Positions 7,450 to 17,138 of a DNA stretch of 64,000 nucleotides are shown here, piece by piece (position 1 is the stretch's first letter; each line of letters starts with the position of its first letter). The notes beneath the pieces were generated by a model, which was not told the origin of the DNA, did no database searches, and worked only from the letters and a program-made list of their open reading frames with translations. Position numbers and translations under genes: made by a program. This DNA comes from Sphingobium sp. EP60837 (GTDB lineage Bacteria; Pseudomonadota; Alphaproteobacteria; Sphingomonadales; Sphingomonadaceae): NCBI RefSeq assembly GCF_001658005.1, contig NZ_CP015986.1:1861501-1925500 (forward strand), in the 5' to 3' direction.

Positions 7450-7830
7450 ATGTCCCGCAAACTCATCTCCTCGGGTTCGCCTTTCGAGGCGCAGGTCGGC
7501 TATTCGCGCGCCGTCGTTCAGGGCGACTGGTGCTTCGTCGCCGGTACCACCGGGACCGATCCGGAGACGAAGGCGATGCCCGAAAGCGTCGTCGATCAGG
7601 GCGTCAATGCGCTCAAGGTCATCGGCAAGGCGCTGGAGGACGCAGGCTTTTCCTTCGCCGACGTGGTGCGGGTGACCTATTATATCACCGACCCGGCCTA
7701 TTGGGACGAACTGGGCAAGGCGACCGCCCCGGTGTTCGGCGAGATCCGCCCGGCGGCGAGCTGCATCATCACGGGCCTCATCAAGCCAGAGATGAAGATC
7801 GAGATCGAAGTCACCGCGTTTAAAGGCTGA
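7450..7830 (+). CDS. RidA/YjgF/Rid family protein
   Basis: This 126-residue protein spans the whole Rid fold (VQGDWCFVAGTTG near the start, KIEIEVTAFKG at the end). In archetypal RidA, an Arg before the S-C motif binds the imine substrate. Here the sequence is RPAASCIITGL, so that position is Ala103. This protein probably belongs to a Rid subgroup without classical 2-aminoacrylate deaminase activity. The start at ATG 7450 follows a purine-rich GAAGGAAAT. The next gene begins 5 bp after the stop, suggesting cotranscription with the ArsC/Spx-like gene. Confidence 0.85.
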   Translation: MSRKLISSGSPFEAQVGYSRAVVQGDWCFVAGTTGTDPETKAMPESVVDQGVNALKVIGKALEDAGFSFADVVRVTYYITDPAYWDELGKATAPVFGEIRPAASCIITGLIKPEMKIEIEVTAFKG

Positions 7831-7835
7831 CCCCC

Positions 7836-8192
7836 ATGATCACCATGTATGGCATCAAAAATTGCGACACGATCAAGAAGGCGCGCAATTTCCTGGATAA
7901 TGAGCGCGTCGCCTACAGCTTCCACGACTATAAGGTGTCTGGCGTGGACAAGGGGAAGCTGGAGGAATGGGTGATGGAGCATGGGTGGGAAACCATCCTC
8001 AATCGCTCCGGCACCACCTTCAAGGCGCTGGACGCCGGGGACAAGGCGCATATCGACGCCGACAAGGCAATCCTGTTGATGAGCGCCAACCCGTCGATGA
8101 TCAAGCGGCCGATCCTGGATGTGGGCGGGCAGACCGTCGTCGGATTCAAGGCATCGACCTATGAAGCGGCGCTACACAAGGCGAAAGCCTGA
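7836..8192 (+). CDS. ArsC/Spx-family thioredoxin-like protein (YffB type)
   Basis: This 118-residue protein starts MITMYGIKNCDTIKKARNFL with a single redox Cys10, and has NPSMIKRPILD in the second half. These are hallmarks of the ArsC/Spx superfamily. The Cys-Asp-Thr context is that of the YffB branch, proposed to be glutathione-dependent thiol reductases rather than dedicated arsenate reductases; no ars genes are nearby. It lies 5 bp after the Rid gene and upstream of an Rrf2 regulator. Confidence 0.85.
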   Translation: MITMYGIKNCDTIKKARNFLDNERVAYSFHDYKVSGVDKGKLEEWVMEHGWETILNRSGTTFKALDAGDKAHIDADKAILLMSANPSMIKRPILDVGGQTVVGFKASTYEAALHKAKA

Positions 8193-8243
8193 CGGCGGCA
8201 ACGGCGGCTTGTCAAATGAGGCGGGTGGGCGAATAACAGGCAC

Positions 8244-8669
8244 ATGCTTTCGCAGAAAACCCGTTACGCCATCCGCGCGCTTCAACATCTCGCCGACCGT
8301 TACCGACAGGGGCCAGTACCCCTGAACGAGATCGCGACGCGGCAAAATATCCCGGCGAAGTTCCTGACGGTCATCCTGTCGGAACTGTCGCGCGAAGGGC
8401 TGGTCGCGACGCAGCGCGGGCGTGACGGAGGATATTGGCTGGCGCTGGCTCCGGTCGATGTCAGCTATGGTGACATTGTCCGGCTGACGCGCGGATCGCT
8501 CGCGCTGACGCCCTGCGCCAGCCGATTCGCGCATGAGACCTGCACTAACTGCCTGCCCGAATCGGAATGCAGGCTTCATCGCGTGATGCTTCGGGTTCGT
8601 GACGAGACGGCAAAGGTGCTGGACAGCATTAGCCTGGCGGAGCCCTTCGCGATGGAAGACGCTGTCTAG
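8244..8669 (+). CDS. Rrf2-family Fe-S transcriptional regulator
   Basis: This 141-residue protein has the Rrf2 winged helix (MLSQKTRYAIRALQHLAD; IPAKFLTVILSELSREGLV; RGRDGGYWLA) and a cysteine cluster Cys91, Cys100, Cys103, Cys109. That spacing is close to the three-cysteine cluster sites of IscR and RirA, so it probably senses iron-sulfur status or iron. No isc/suf or iron-uptake operon is adjacent, and the target is not evident. It lies between the ArsC/Spx-like gene and a metallo-hydrolase gene on the same strand. Confidence 0.85.
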   Translation: MLSQKTRYAIRALQHLADRYRQGPVPLNEIATRQNIPAKFLTVILSELSREGLVATQRGRDGGYWLALAPVDVSYGDIVRLTRGSLALTPCASRFAHETCTNCLPESECRLHRVMLRVRDETAKVLDSISLAEPFAMEDAV

Positions 8670-8708
8670 CTCTTGCGCCGGGCGCGGGGCTTCGCCACAT
8701 CGGGCGGC

Positions 8709-9365
8709 ATGACCACACCCCCGCTCAAAGCCGCGCTGATCCCTGTCACTCCATTGCAGCAGAATTGCACGCTGTTCTGGTGCACCGCTACCAATCGGGG
8801 CGCGTTTGTCGATCCGGGTGGCGACCTGCCACGGCTCAAGGCGGCGGCGGCGCAGCATGGCGTGACGATCGAGAAGATCCTCGTGACGCACGGCCATATC
8901 GACCATTGCGGCGAAGCGGGCATGCTGGCCAAGGAGTTGGGCGTGCCGATCGAAGGACCGCATGAGGCGGACCGTTTCTGGATCAATCGGCTGGAGGAGG
9001 ACGGGCGTAATTACGGCATCCGCGGGCAACTGTTCGAGCCCGACCGCTGGCTGACCGATGGCGACAAGGTGCGCGTCGGCGAACTGGAGCTGGACGTCTA
9101 TCATTGCCCCGGCCACACGCCGGGGCATGTCGTCTTCCACCATGGCCCCAGCAAGCTGGCGATCGTGGGCGACGTGCTGTTCCAGGGATCGATCGGGCGG
9201 ACTGACTTTCCCATGGGTAATCACCAGCAGCTGATCGATGCGATCACCGGCAAGCTGTGGCCGCTAGGCGGCGATACCGCTTTCGTACCCGGTCATGGAC
9301 CGATGAGCGATTTTGCGCATGAACGCCGCACCAATCCTTTTGTGGGAGACGCGGTGCTCGCCTGA
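8709..9365 (+). CDS. MBL-fold metallo-hydrolase (glyoxalase II-like)
   Basis: This 218-residue protein has all zinc-binding motifs: THGHIDHCGEAG (HxHxDH), CPGHTPGHVVFH, GDVLFQGSIGRTD and a final PGHGP. It resembles the YcbL/GloB2-like short hydroxyacylglutathione hydrolases, which hydrolyse S-lactoylglutathione or related thioesters. The long substrate-binding C-terminal domain of GloB is absent. I chose ATG 8709 (MTTPPLKAALIPVT) over a TTG 36 bp upstream because family members start just before the first beta strand. It follows the Rrf2 gene by 39 bp. Confidence 0.85.
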   Translation: MTTPPLKAALIPVTPLQQNCTLFWCTATNRGAFVDPGGDLPRLKAAAAQHGVTIEKILVTHGHIDHCGEAGMLAKELGVPIEGPHEADRFWINRLEEDGRNYGIRGQLFEPDRWLTDGDKVRVGELELDVYHCPGHTPGHVVFHHGPSKLAIVGDVLFQGSIGRTDFPMGNHQQLIDAITGKLWPLGGDTAFVPGHGPMSDFAHERRTNPFVGDAVLA

Positions 9366-9369
9366 TTCG

Positions 9370-9798
9370 TTAGCGCGCGGCCATGGCTGGAGGGGCGGGC
9401 ACGGCGCGGGTTGCGTGATAGGCGACGTAGAGGGCGGTCACCGCCAGCGCGGCCGTGACGATCCAGGAGAGCAGCGCGCCACCGGCACGCCATAGGGTGG
9501 GATGATCGGCGTCCATGCCGATCCCATGCGCAGCGCGGGCCACGACATAGACTAAAGCTCCGATCCACAGCCAGAGCGGCGAGCCAAGCGCCAGCTCGAT
9601 AAGGGCGAAGAGAATGAGGATGATCGGCGTATATTCGGTGAAGTTGGCGTGCGCCCGCATCCGCCGCGCGAGCAGAGGGTCGCCGCCGTCGCCATGCAAA
9701 GCCTTGCTGCCAACGCGAATCCGGGCGCAGCGGAAGGCAAGCCACAGGTTGAGGAGCGCACAGCCTGCGGCCAAGGTCAGCGTGATCGGCAACAGCAT
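9370..9798 (-). CDS. MAPEG-family membrane protein
   Basis: This 142-residue protein has four predicted transmembrane helices and the family motifs RMRAHANFTEYTPIIL (R-x-x-x-A-H-x-N-x-x-E) and VYVVARAAHGIGM. These define MAPEG proteins, membrane-associated proteins of eicosanoid and glutathione metabolism, often glutathione-dependent transferases in bacteria. The start at 9798 (MLLPITLTLAAG) places the first helix at the N-terminus; an in-frame start 60 bp upstream is less likely. It converges with the MBL hydrolase gene (4-bp gap). Confidence 0.85.
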   Translation of the reverse strand: MLLPITLTLAAGCALLNLWLAFRCARIRVGSKALHGDGGDPLLARRMRAHANFTEYTPIILILFALIELALGSPLWLWIGALVYVVARAAHGIGMDADHPTLWRAGGALLSWIVTAALAVTALYVAYHATRAVPAPPAMAAR

Positions 9799-10008
9799 CG
9801 CATGTCTCTCCCCGTCTTTCCGTTGGCGGCACAATAAACGGCCATGGTTTGGGAACAAGGAAGGACTTGCACCTCGGTCAAAAAGCGCTATAGGCGCAGG
9901 GCTTCGCGATCATCCGGGCCGCATGGGTCTGCGGCGCCTGTGGCGTCGGCATCCATCGGATACTGGCCAGTCGCACAACCAGATTTAATTATGGAATAAG
10001 GTGCCGAC

Positions 10009-10188
10009 ATGGCTGTCCCCAAGAGGAAAACGTCTCCGTCCCGTCGCGGCATGCGCCGTAGCCACGATGCGCTGCGCGTCGAAGCGTTCCAGGAATGCTC
10101 GAACTGTGGCGAACTGAAGCGCCCGCATAATCTGTGCGAAGGCTGCGGTCATTATAACGGCCGCGAAGTCGTTGCCGTCGGGGCCTGA
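10009..10188 (+). CDS. rpmF: 50S ribosomal protein L32
   Basis: This 59-residue protein starts [20 protein letters not shown] and has the zinc ribbon C30-x2-C33...C43-x2-C46. This is the complete L32 of the large ribosomal subunit. GGAATAAGG lies just upstream of the ATG. It heads the conserved rpmF-plsX-fabH-ihfA order that couples ribosome and fatty-acid/phospholipid synthesis genes in many bacteria. Confidence 0.95.
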   Translation: MAVPKRKTSPSRRGMRRSHDALRVEAFQECSNCGELKRPHNLCEGCGHYNGREVVAVGA

Positions 10189-10220
10189 CGACACACTCTC
10201 TCCTGCAAAGGTGTCCTGAA

Positions 10221-11279
10221 GTGTCTAGCCAACCGCGAATCGCAATCGACGCGATGGGCGGGGATGAAGGCGTGCGCGTGATGATGGCGGGTGTAGCGCT
10301 CGCCCGTCACCGTCATGAAGGGCTGCGCTTCACCCTTTTTGGAGATGAGACGCGGATCAAGGCCGCGCTCGATCATCACCCGAACTTGCGCGCGGCGTCC
10401 GAAGTGGTCCATGCCAGCGATGTCGTCGCTGCCGGGGATAAGCCCAGCGCCGCCATCCGCAAAAAGGCCAGCTCCATGAGCATGGCCATCGCGGCGGTGA
10501 AAGCGGGCGAGGCGGGCGCTGCAGTCTCCTCGGGCAATACCGGCGCGCTAATGGCCATGGCCAAGCTTGCGCTGCGCACCATGCCGGGTGTCGATCGTCC
10601 GGCGTTGGCTGCCCTGTTGCCGACGCTTGGCGCAAATGACGTAGTCATGCTGGACCTTGGCGCGAATACGGAATGCGACGCCCGTAATCTCGTTCAGTTT
10701 GCAGTGATGGGTGCGGCTTATGCCCGCATCGCTTTCGATCTGGAACGTCCACGCGTTCGGCTGATGAATATCGGCACCGAGGAGATGAAGGGCACGGAGG
10801 AAATCCGCGACGCGGCGGCTATGCTGCGTGCCGCCACCAGCCTCCCACTGTCTTTCGAAGGCTTCACGGAGGGCGACAAGATCGGCCGCGGCGAGGCGGA
10901 CGTCATCGTCAGTGATGGTTTCTCCGGCAATGTCGCGCTCAAGACGGCGGAGGGCACCGCCCGTTTCGTCACGGATTTGCTGCGCACGGCTTTTACCAGC
11001 TCTATCCGGTCGAAAATCGGGTTCCTCATTTCCAAGCCGGCGATGCATCTGCTAAAGCATCATCTCGACCCTAACAATCATAATGGCGCCGTATTCCTGG
11101 GCCTGAATGGCGTGGTCGTGAAGAGTCACGGCAGCGCCAATGACAAGGGCGTGGCGAATGCGGTTCATGTCGCCGCGCGGCTGCTGGAAGAAGATATCAC
11201 CCGGCGTATCGCCGCTGACATGGCGGGCGTCAGCGCGCTGACAGGCGCGGCGTCCAAACAGGAGCTCGCCGCAAAGTGA
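10221..11279 (+). CDS. plsX: Phosphate acyltransferase PlsX
   Basis: This 352-residue enzyme makes acyl-phosphate from acyl-ACP for the PlsY step of phospholipid synthesis; it is a peripheral membrane protein. The N-terminus ([12 protein letters not shown]), [12 protein letters not shown] and [16 protein letters not shown] are family signatures. A GTG start at 10221 is required because IAIDAMGGD is part of the first strand. The stop overlaps the GTG start of fabH by 4 bp, implying translational coupling. Confidence 0.95.
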   Translation: MSSQPRIAIDAMGGDEGVRVMMAGVALARHRHEGLRFTLFGDETRIKAALDHHPNLRAASEVVHASDVVAAGDKPSAAIRKKASSMSMAIAAVKAGEAGAAVSSGNTGALMAMAKLALRTMPGVDRPALAALLPTLGANDVVMLDLGANTECDARNLVQFAVMGAAYARIAFDLERPRVRLMNIGTEEMKGTEEIRDAAAMLRAATSLPLSFEGFTEGDKIGRGEADVIVSDGFSGNVALKTAEGTARFVTDLLRTAFTSSIRSKIGFLISKPAMHLLKHHLDPNNHNGAVFLGLNGVVVKSHGSANDKGVANAVHVAARLLEEDITRRIAADMAGVSALTGAASKQELAAK

Positions 11280-12244
11280 TCCGCAGATCCATCCTCCTGG
11301 GCACGGGATCGGCTCTGCCGGTCCGCGCAGTCAGCAACGCTGAATTGGCGCAGACGGTCGATACCAGCGACGAATGGATCGTTGAACGTACCGGCATTCG
11401 CAATCGGCACATCGCCGGTGAGGGTGAGACGACGGCGACCCTTGCGACCGATGCGGCCAGGGCAGCCTTGGATGCTGCAGGTCTCGCGGCGCAGGACATC
11501 GACCTCATCATCCTGGCGACGGCCACGCCGGACCAGACTTTTCCTGCCAGCGCCACCATTGTGCAGGCAGCGCTCGGCATAGACGATTGCGTCGCTTTTG
11601 ACGTTGCGGCGGTCTGCTCGGGCTTCCTTTACGCGGTCACGGTCGCTGACAGCATGATCCGTTCAGGCGCAGCGCAGCGCGCGCTGGTGATCGGATCGGA
11701 GACGTTCAGCCGCATCCTGGATTGGGAAGATCGCACGACCTGCGTTCTGTTTGGGGACGGCGCAGGAGCAATCGTGCTGGGCGCGGAAGAAAGCGCCGAT
11801 GGGAAGCGCGGTATCCTGGCGGCCAAGCTGCACGCTGACGGACGGCATAACCAGTTGCTCTATGTCGATGGCGGCCCTTCAACGACCAGGACCGTCGGCA
11901 AGCTGCGCATGAAGGGGCAGGAAGTGTTCCGTCACGCGGTGGTGAATCTGGCCTCCGTCCTGACCGAAGTCATGGAATTGGCGGGCCTCAGCGCATCCGA
12001 CATCGACTGGCTGATCCCGCACCAAGCCAATGCCCGCATCCTCGATGCGACCGCGCGAAAGCTGAAGCTGTCACCGGAACGGGTGGTGATGACGGTTGAT
12101 CGGCATGCCAATACATCCGCCGCTTCGGTGCCATTGGCGCTTGACCTGGCGATGCGTGACGGTCGGATCAAAGCTGGTGATTTGCTGGTGCTGGAGGCGA
12201 TGGGTGGGGGCTTTACCTGGGGTGCATGCCTTTTGCGCCTGTAA
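11276..12244 (+). CDS. fabH: 3-oxoacyl-ACP synthase III
   Basis: This 322-residue condensing enzyme initiates fatty-acid synthesis from acetyl-CoA and malonyl-ACP. The catalytic Cys lies in [13 protein letters not shown], His in [10 protein letters not shown] and Asn in [15 protein letters not shown]. The GTG start overlaps the plsX stop (GTGA). Length and motif spacing are normal. It is downstream of rpmF-plsX and upstream of ihfA. Confidence 0.95.
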   Translation: MIRRSILLGTGSALPVRAVSNAELAQTVDTSDEWIVERTGIRNRHIAGEGETTATLATDAARAALDAAGLAAQDIDLIILATATPDQTFPASATIVQAALGIDDCVAFDVAAVCSGFLYAVTVADSMIRSGAAQRALVIGSETFSRILDWEDRTTCVLFGDGAGAIVLGAEESADGKRGILAAKLHADGRHNQLLYVDGGPSTTRTVGKLRMKGQEVFRHAVVNLASVLTEVMELAGLSASDIDWLIPHQANARILDATARKLKLSPERVVMTVDRHANTSAASVPLALDLAMRDGRIKAGDLLVLEAMGGGFTWGACLLRL

Positions 12245-12369
12245 GCCCTTCGATATAGCCAGAATTCTTTGAGGTTTTGCTACAGTTCATCTTGCCGAAT
12301 CACTCGGGTTATCGCAGGATCTACCACTCTCATCCGCATCAACCCGGCGGGTGGAGTTGGGGACGTTCG

Positions 12370-12666
12370 ATGACTGGCAATGCTACCCTGACGCGTGCGG
12401 ATCTCGCAGAAAGCGTAAATCGTCACATCGGCCTCTCACGATCGGAGGCGGCTGCCCTGATCGAATCCATATTGGAGCACATGACCTCTGCACTGGAACG
12501 CGGGGAAAATGTGAAAATTTCGAGTTTTGGCACCTTCGTGCTGCGCGACAAGACGCAGCGCATGGGGCGGAATCCCAAAACAGGTGTCGAGGTTCCGATC
12601 GAGCCGCGACGGGTGCTGACCTTCCGCGCCAGCCAGACGATGCGGGACCGCGTCGCCGCTTCCTGA
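12370..12666 (+). CDS. ihfA: Integration host factor alpha subunit
   Basis: This 98-residue DNA-bending protein of the HU/IHF family shows [22 protein letters not shown], the helical dimerisation part, and the arm [20 protein letters not shown] carrying the intercalating Pro. It pairs with IhfB to bend DNA in transcription, replication and recombination. The start at 12370 gives the standard length and follows GGAG. The next gene, a MerR-type regulator, is adjacent, as commonly seen in alphaproteobacteria. Confidence 0.92.
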   Translation: MTGNATLTRADLAESVNRHIGLSRSEAAALIESILEHMTSALERGENVKISSFGTFVLRDKTQRMGRNPKTGVEVPIEPRRVLTFRASQTMRDRVAAS

Positions 12667-12739
12667 AGCGCACGCGCTGCATTCCTGCCTGTCCTCCCAT
12701 GGTTGACCTTTGCGCTCTGATGAGTGCAACATCGTGACC

Positions 12740-13111
12740 ATGGAGAAGGCAGAGGGCGCATTCCTGACCATCAGCGAGCTGTCAGGGGAACTGGGGCTTC
12801 CGCAGCATATATTGCGGTATTGGGAAACGCGTTTCCCTCAATTGCGGCCGCTGCAGCGGTCTGGCAACCGCCGCTATTACCGGCCTGCCGACGTCGCGCT
12901 GGTACGGCGCATCAATCATCTGTTGAATGTTGAAGGCTTCACTGTCCGAGGCGCACAAAAGGCACTGGCCGATGGCAGCGGGACAGCGGATCAGAGGCTG
13001 TCTGCCAGCCCACCGCCTGTTGCGGCGCCGGTCGGTGCGGAAAGGAGCGGGGATTTGCTGGAACGCCTGCAGGCCATTAGAGCGGCGCTGGCCAGCGCAA
13101 TCGGCGACTGA
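12740..13111 (+). CDS. MerR-family transcriptional regulator
   Basis: This 123-residue protein has an N-terminal MerR winged helix (TISELSGELGLPQHILRYWE...RSGNRRYYRPADVALVRRI) and a short Ala/Pro linker. Its short C-terminal helix lacks metal-binding cysteines. This is the uncharacterised MerR protein that follows ihfA in many alphaproteobacteria, and its effector is unknown. I preferred ATG 12740 over an upstream TTG. Confidence 0.85.
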   Translation: MEKAEGAFLTISELSGELGLPQHILRYWETRFPQLRPLQRSGNRRYYRPADVALVRRINHLLNVEGFTVRGAQKALADGSGTADQRLSASPPPVAAPVGAERSGDLLERLQAIRAALASAIGD

Positions 13112-13113
13112 CG

Positions 13114-13635
13114 TCAGAGCGTGCGTGCATAGATGAGGTCGCGGAAGGGCATGTCGCCGACCATGAAGGTGGTTTCGCCGATTTCGTGAAACCCGTGCCG
13201 CGCGTAGAAGCGGCGCGCACGGTCGTTCTGCGGATATACGGCGAGCAGCATGCGCTCGGCTCCGCGCTGCCGGGCATGATCGGCAAGCAGATCCATCAAC
13301 TGATCGCCCCGGCCGCCGCCTTGCCAAGGCCCAAGCAGGTAGATGCGCTTGATCTCCACATCGTCCCGCTCGGTCGTGGGCACAGGAAGGTCGGGTGGCG
13401 TCAGCATGGCATAGCCCACCGGCGCGCCGAGCGGCGTTTCGCCGATCAGCAGCAGTTGCGTAGGCTCATCAAGCGCCGCTCGATAATAGCTTTCGGCATG
13501 AGCGGTGCGAATGTGCGCGAGCAAGGCTGGTCCGGGATGGTCATGCGCGAAGCTGGTGATAAAGGTGGCGCCGCCGAGCAGTGACAGCGCGGACGCGTCG
13601 CCCGGAACAGCCTCTCGCCAGTGAATCGGCGTCAC
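13114..13635 (-). CDS. GNAT-family N-acetyltransferase
   Basis: This 173-residue protein has the GNAT core: motif A VEIKRIYLLGPWQGGGRGDQLM (acetyl-CoA pyrophosphate loop Q-G-G-G-R-G) and motif B NDRARRFYARHGFHEIGE. It probably acetylates a small molecule or a protein N-terminus; the substrate is unknown. The GTG at 13635 (MTPIHWREAVPGD) is chosen because longer versions would overlap the sixA stop. It is the third gene of a compact minus-strand unit after the helicase and sixA, 13 bp after sixA. Confidence 0.75.
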   Translation of the reverse strand: MTPIHWREAVPGDASALSLLGGATFITSFAHDHPGPALLAHIRTAHAESYYRAALDEPTQLLLIGETPLGAPVGYAMLTPPDLPVPTTERDDVEIKRIYLLGPWQGGGRGDQLMDLLADHARQRGAERMLLAVYPQNDRARRFYARHGFHEIGETTFMVGDMPFRDLIYARTL

Positions 13636-13648
13636 CGTATCGACCCGT

Positions 13649-14191
13649 TCACCGGGTTTCCGGCCCCAATGCCGGATCAAGATCCCGTGGGCGAGTGAAG
13701 CTGACGAGCGTTGCCACATCCTGCTTGGCGTCGGCCCAGCGATCGATGGCAAGGTCGAGGACGGCAAGGCTGGCGGTTGGGAATTTGACTTCCACATCTT
13801 CGCGCAGCGGACTGGCGCCATCATCGGGCACCAGTTCCAGGATCAATTCTTCAAGGCCGGGATTATGACCCGCCATGATGGCGCTGTCAGCCGTTTCGGG
13901 AAGGTCGCGTACGAGGTCGAGTAGCGTCGCCACGGATGCCAGGTAGATGCGCCGGTCCCAATGCGGCTCCAGTGGATCGCTATAGCCTTCCAAAAAGGTG
14001 TCGAGCGTCTGCACGACGCGCATCGCGGGGGAGGCGACCAGGAGGTCGAACTGCATTTTGCGGCTGCGGGCGAACTGACCGATCAACAACGCCGCTTTCT
14101 CCCCGCGTCGATTGAGCGGCCGGTCGAAATCCCGCTCGACCGGGTCGTCCCAGTCGGACTTGGCGTGGCGCAACAGGGTCAACCGCTTCAT
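13649..14191 (-). CDS. sixA: SixA-like histidine phosphatase
   Basis: This 180-residue protein starts MKRLTLLRHAKSDW, with the catalytic R-H-A motif (Arg8, His9), and has MAGHNPGLEELI carrying the second catalytic His. Members of this branch remove phosphoryl groups from phosphohistidine, such as on HPt domains, or act as small-molecule phosphatases. It overlaps the upstream helicase gene by 4 bp (ATGA), so the two are translationally coupled. Confidence 0.85.
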   Translation of the reverse strand: MKRLTLLRHAKSDWDDPVERDFDRPLNRRGEKAALLIGQFARSRKMQFDLLVASPAMRVVQTLDTFLEGYSDPLEPHWDRRIYLASVATLLDLVRDLPETADSAIMAGHNPGLEELILELVPDDGASPLREDVEVKFPTASLAVLDLAIDRWADAKQDVATLVSFTRPRDLDPALGPETR

Positions 14192-16938
14192 TTTCGCTCC
14201 AGGTCGTGGGTGCCGGATTGGATTCCCTGAAGCCCTAACGCCATGCCATCGCCAAGGCCAGCGAGGGAATAAGCACTGACGGCTATGATCGCCTCGTCCA
14301 GTGTCACTCGGCGGATCGGCGTGCCGGGTGGGAAGGCGCTGAGCAACCGGCTGGGCATGGCGGCCGAGAGGATGACAAAGCTGCCCCGGTCTTCGGCGCG
14401 GCGGATGAGGCGGCCAAATGCCTGGGCGAGCCGGGCGCGGATCAGCCGGTCATCATAGGCAGCGCCTCCTCCTGCGAGGCGGCGGGCGGCGTGCAGCACG
14501 GTAGGCTTGGACCATGGCACGCCCTCCATCACTACCAGTCGCAGCGAATGGCCCGGCACATCGACGCCGTCGCGCAGCGCGTCGGTGCCCAGCAAGGAGG
14601 CGCGAGGGTCGTCGCGGAAAATGTCGATCAGCGTGCCAGTGTCCATCGGATCGACATGCTGGGCATAGAGCGGCAGACCGGCCCGCGCGAGACGATCGGC
14701 GATGCGGGCATGGACCGCGCGCAGGCGGCGGATGGCGGTGAATAGGCCGAGCGTGCCGCCGCCCGCCGCCTCTATCAATCGGCCATAAGCGCCGGAGAGC
14801 GCAGCTATGTCGCCGCGCTTGATGTCGGTGACGATCAGAACTTCGGCGCGCGCCGCATAATCGAAGGGGCTGTGCGCTTCGAACTGCTGGGCGCGCTGGG
14901 GCAGGTGGGTTGCGCCGCTGCGACTTTCGGCATTGTCCCAGTCGCCGCCACCCTTGAGCGTCGCCGAAGTGACCAGCACGCCCTGTGCCGGCTTCAGCAC
15001 TGTTTCGGCAAGTGGCCGGGTGGGGTCAAGCCAGTGGCGATGGATGCCGATGTCGAATTCCCGTCCCTCGATCCGATCGACGGTCATCCAATCGACGAAG
15101 TCACCGTCGGCCGGGCCGCCGATGCGGGCGAGCAGCGCCAGCCAGGCGGCGATCAAGTCACGCCGCCACCCAAGCGAAGCGATCGCGCCTTCGATTCGGG
15201 CGCGGGCTGCTCCATCGAGCCAGTCAGGCGCGTCTTCGATCACCGCTTCCAGCCGTTTGGCAAGGCGCGTGAGCGGGCGCAAAAGGCCGTCGAGCGCCAG
15301 CGCCGCCTCATGCGCGGCTTCGACCAGGGGGCCGTCCGGCTCGGCGAGTTCCGTTTCCAGCCCATAGCCTGCGTCCGCTTCACCCACATCTGCGGCGCGG
15401 GCATAGACGGTGCCCCGCACCGCGGCGAGTAACTGCTCGACTGGTCCGAAAGGCTCGCCCGCCACGATGCGCTTCAGCCATTCGTCGGCAGGCAGAGCGC
15501 GCGCCGCATCAGCCGCAGCGCGGATCGCTTCGCCACCTTCGTCATCATAGCTGGCGAGGTCAGAGAGGCGCGCCGCAAGGCCGCGACGCCTGCCCCGCGC
15601 ATTGCCTTCGGGCCCCATCACCCAACGGCGCAGTTCGATCGCCTCTTGTCCCGACAGCGCGACCGAGAAGGTCGAATCGGCGGCATCGAAAAGATGATGG
15701 CCCTCGTCAAAGATGATGCGTTGCGGCCGCTGCCCCGTCTCGCGGCCACGTGCGGCATTGATCATCACGAGCGCATGATTGGCGATGACGATATCCGCAT
15801 CGGCGGAGGCGCGGGCGGAGCGCTCGATGAAGCATTTGCGGTAATGCGGACAGCCTGCATAGATGCACTCCCCCCGCCGGTCCGTAAGCGCCGTCGATCC
15901 ATTGCGGCGAAAAAGCGTCGGCAGCCAGCCAGGAAGGTCGCCGCCGATCATGTCGCCATCCTTGCTGAACGCGGCCCAGCGGGCGACCAATTGCGCCAGG
16001 ATCGCGGCGCGCCCTGCAAAGCCGCCCTGGAGCGCGTCCTCCAGGTTCAGCAGGCAGAGGTAGTTTTCACGCCCCTTCCGCACCACGACACGCCGAGCCG
16101 CCGTGGCTGGATCGGGAAAGAGGCGTAAGGATTCGCGATCGAGCTGACGTTGCAGCGCCTTGGTATAGGTGGATATCCAGACGGTGCCTTGCGCCTGCGA
16201 CGCCCAGAGGGAAGCTGGCGCGAGATAGCCTAGCGTTTTGCCGATGCCCGTCCCCGCTTCGGCCAGAAGCATGTTGGGCTGATCGCGATGCTTGCGCGGC
16301 CGGAAGCTTTCGACCGCCGCGGCTGCATAGGCACGCTGGCCGGGGCGAGCTTCCGCTCCGCTGCCGGTCAGATGCGTAAGCTGGTCGAGTACGGCTTGCT
16401 CGTCGAGGGAGATGGTGCGGGGGGCGGGCCGGGGCGGGGTTTCCTCCCATTCCGGAAGGCGCGAAAAGAGCCAACGCTCCGCTTCGGCAGGACGGGCGAC
16501 GCGTGGGGCGATGAGGGGCGCCCAAGGCCAGCGCAGGCGGTGCAGTGACTGTGCAGATGTCCATCCGCCCTCCCGCTCCAGCCAGGTCGGCGATTCGAGC
16601 GTGGCGAGCAGCGCGGCCGTCGCGTTTTGCAGCAGTTGCGGGATGTCAGCCTCGGTTGCCGGACGTTCCAGGCCTAGCGCTTCCGCGAGCCCTTTCGGGG
16701 TCGGCACGAGGAACCGGGCGGGATGGACAAAGGCCCACAGCTCCAACAGATCCAAGCCGTTCAACTCGGGGTAACCAAGGCGCTGTCCGGTAAGCGGTGC
16801 GTTGAGGAGCAAGGTGGGCGTCTCGGCCGCGCGGGCGATCGCCATTCCCTTGGCTATCGCCTGCGTCCGGCCACCTTCGCGCAGCCAGATGCCACCATGG
16901 CTGGCGTGAAGGGAAGGCAAGGCGGCAGGATCGATCAC
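14188..16938 (-). CDS. XPD/DinG-like ATP-dependent DNA helicase (superfamily 2)
   Basis: This 916-residue protein has a Walker A motif AGTGIGKT (Lys234) and a DEGH box (IIFDEGHHLFD). Between them, cysteines in YLCLL, ECIYAGC and HYRKCF could bind the [4Fe-4S] cluster of XPD/DinG helicases. The C-terminal RecA-like domain contains LLGTDALRDGVDVPG and QAFGRLIRR. It probably unwinds damaged DNA, R-loops or forked structures. It is the first gene of the helicase-sixA-GNAT unit. A sequence GAAC-N7-AAAC lies just upstream but misses the LexA consensus by one base. Confidence 0.85.
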   Translation of the reverse strand: MIDPAALPSLHASHGGIWLREGGRTQAIAKGMAIARAAETPTLLLNAPLTGQRLGYPELNGLDLLELWAFVHPARFLVPTPKGLAEALGLERPATEADIPQLLQNATAALLATLESPTWLEREGGWTSAQSLHRLRWPWAPLIAPRVARPAEAERWLFSRLPEWEETPPRPAPRTISLDEQAVLDQLTHLTGSGAEARPGQRAYAAAAVESFRPRKHRDQPNMLLAEAGTGIGKTLGYLAPASLWASQAQGTVWISTYTKALQRQLDRESLRLFPDPATAARRVVVRKGRENYLCLLNLEDALQGGFAGRAAILAQLVARWAAFSKDGDMIGGDLPGWLPTLFRRNGSTALTDRRGECIYAGCPHYRKCFIERSARASADADIVIANHALVMINAARGRETGQRPQRIIFDEGHHLFDAADSTFSVALSGQEAIELRRWVMGPEGNARGRRRGLAARLSDLASYDDEGGEAIRAAADAARALPADEWLKRIVAGEPFGPVEQLLAAVRGTVYARAADVGEADAGYGLETELAEPDGPLVEAAHEAALALDGLLRPLTRLAKRLEAVIEDAPDWLDGAARARIEGAIASLGWRRDLIAAWLALLARIGGPADGDFVDWMTVDRIEGREFDIGIHRHWLDPTRPLAETVLKPAQGVLVTSATLKGGGDWDNAESRSGATHLPQRAQQFEAHSPFDYAARAEVLIVTDIKRGDIAALSGAYGRLIEAAGGGTLGLFTAIRRLRAVHARIADRLARAGLPLYAQHVDPMDTGTLIDIFRDDPRASLLGTDALRDGVDVPGHSLRLVVMEGVPWSKPTVLHAARRLAGGGAAYDDRLIRARLAQAFGRLIRRAEDRGSFVILSAAMPSRLLSAFPPGTPIRRVTLDEAIIAVSAYSLAGLGDGMALGLQGIQSGTHDLERK

Positions 16939-17138
16939 CCGTCCGGCTTAGGCGAGCAGGAACAAAAGGAAAACTGAAAATGGATCAGTTCATCTGATGC
17001 GGGGCCAGATCATCGGCATTCGGCCAACGCGTCCCATGCTGTCCGTTTCTATCATTCATCATGCCGAAGGCGACGTGACTTCTGCTGCGTGGAAATGCCG
17101 TTTCCTTTCCGCCCGTGCGGGGTTAGGGGCTGTGCATC

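Noticed and set aside
16960-16974. GAAC-N7-AAAC upstream of the helicase gene as an SOS box
   Set aside because: One base off the invariant second half-site; such near-matches are expected by chance.
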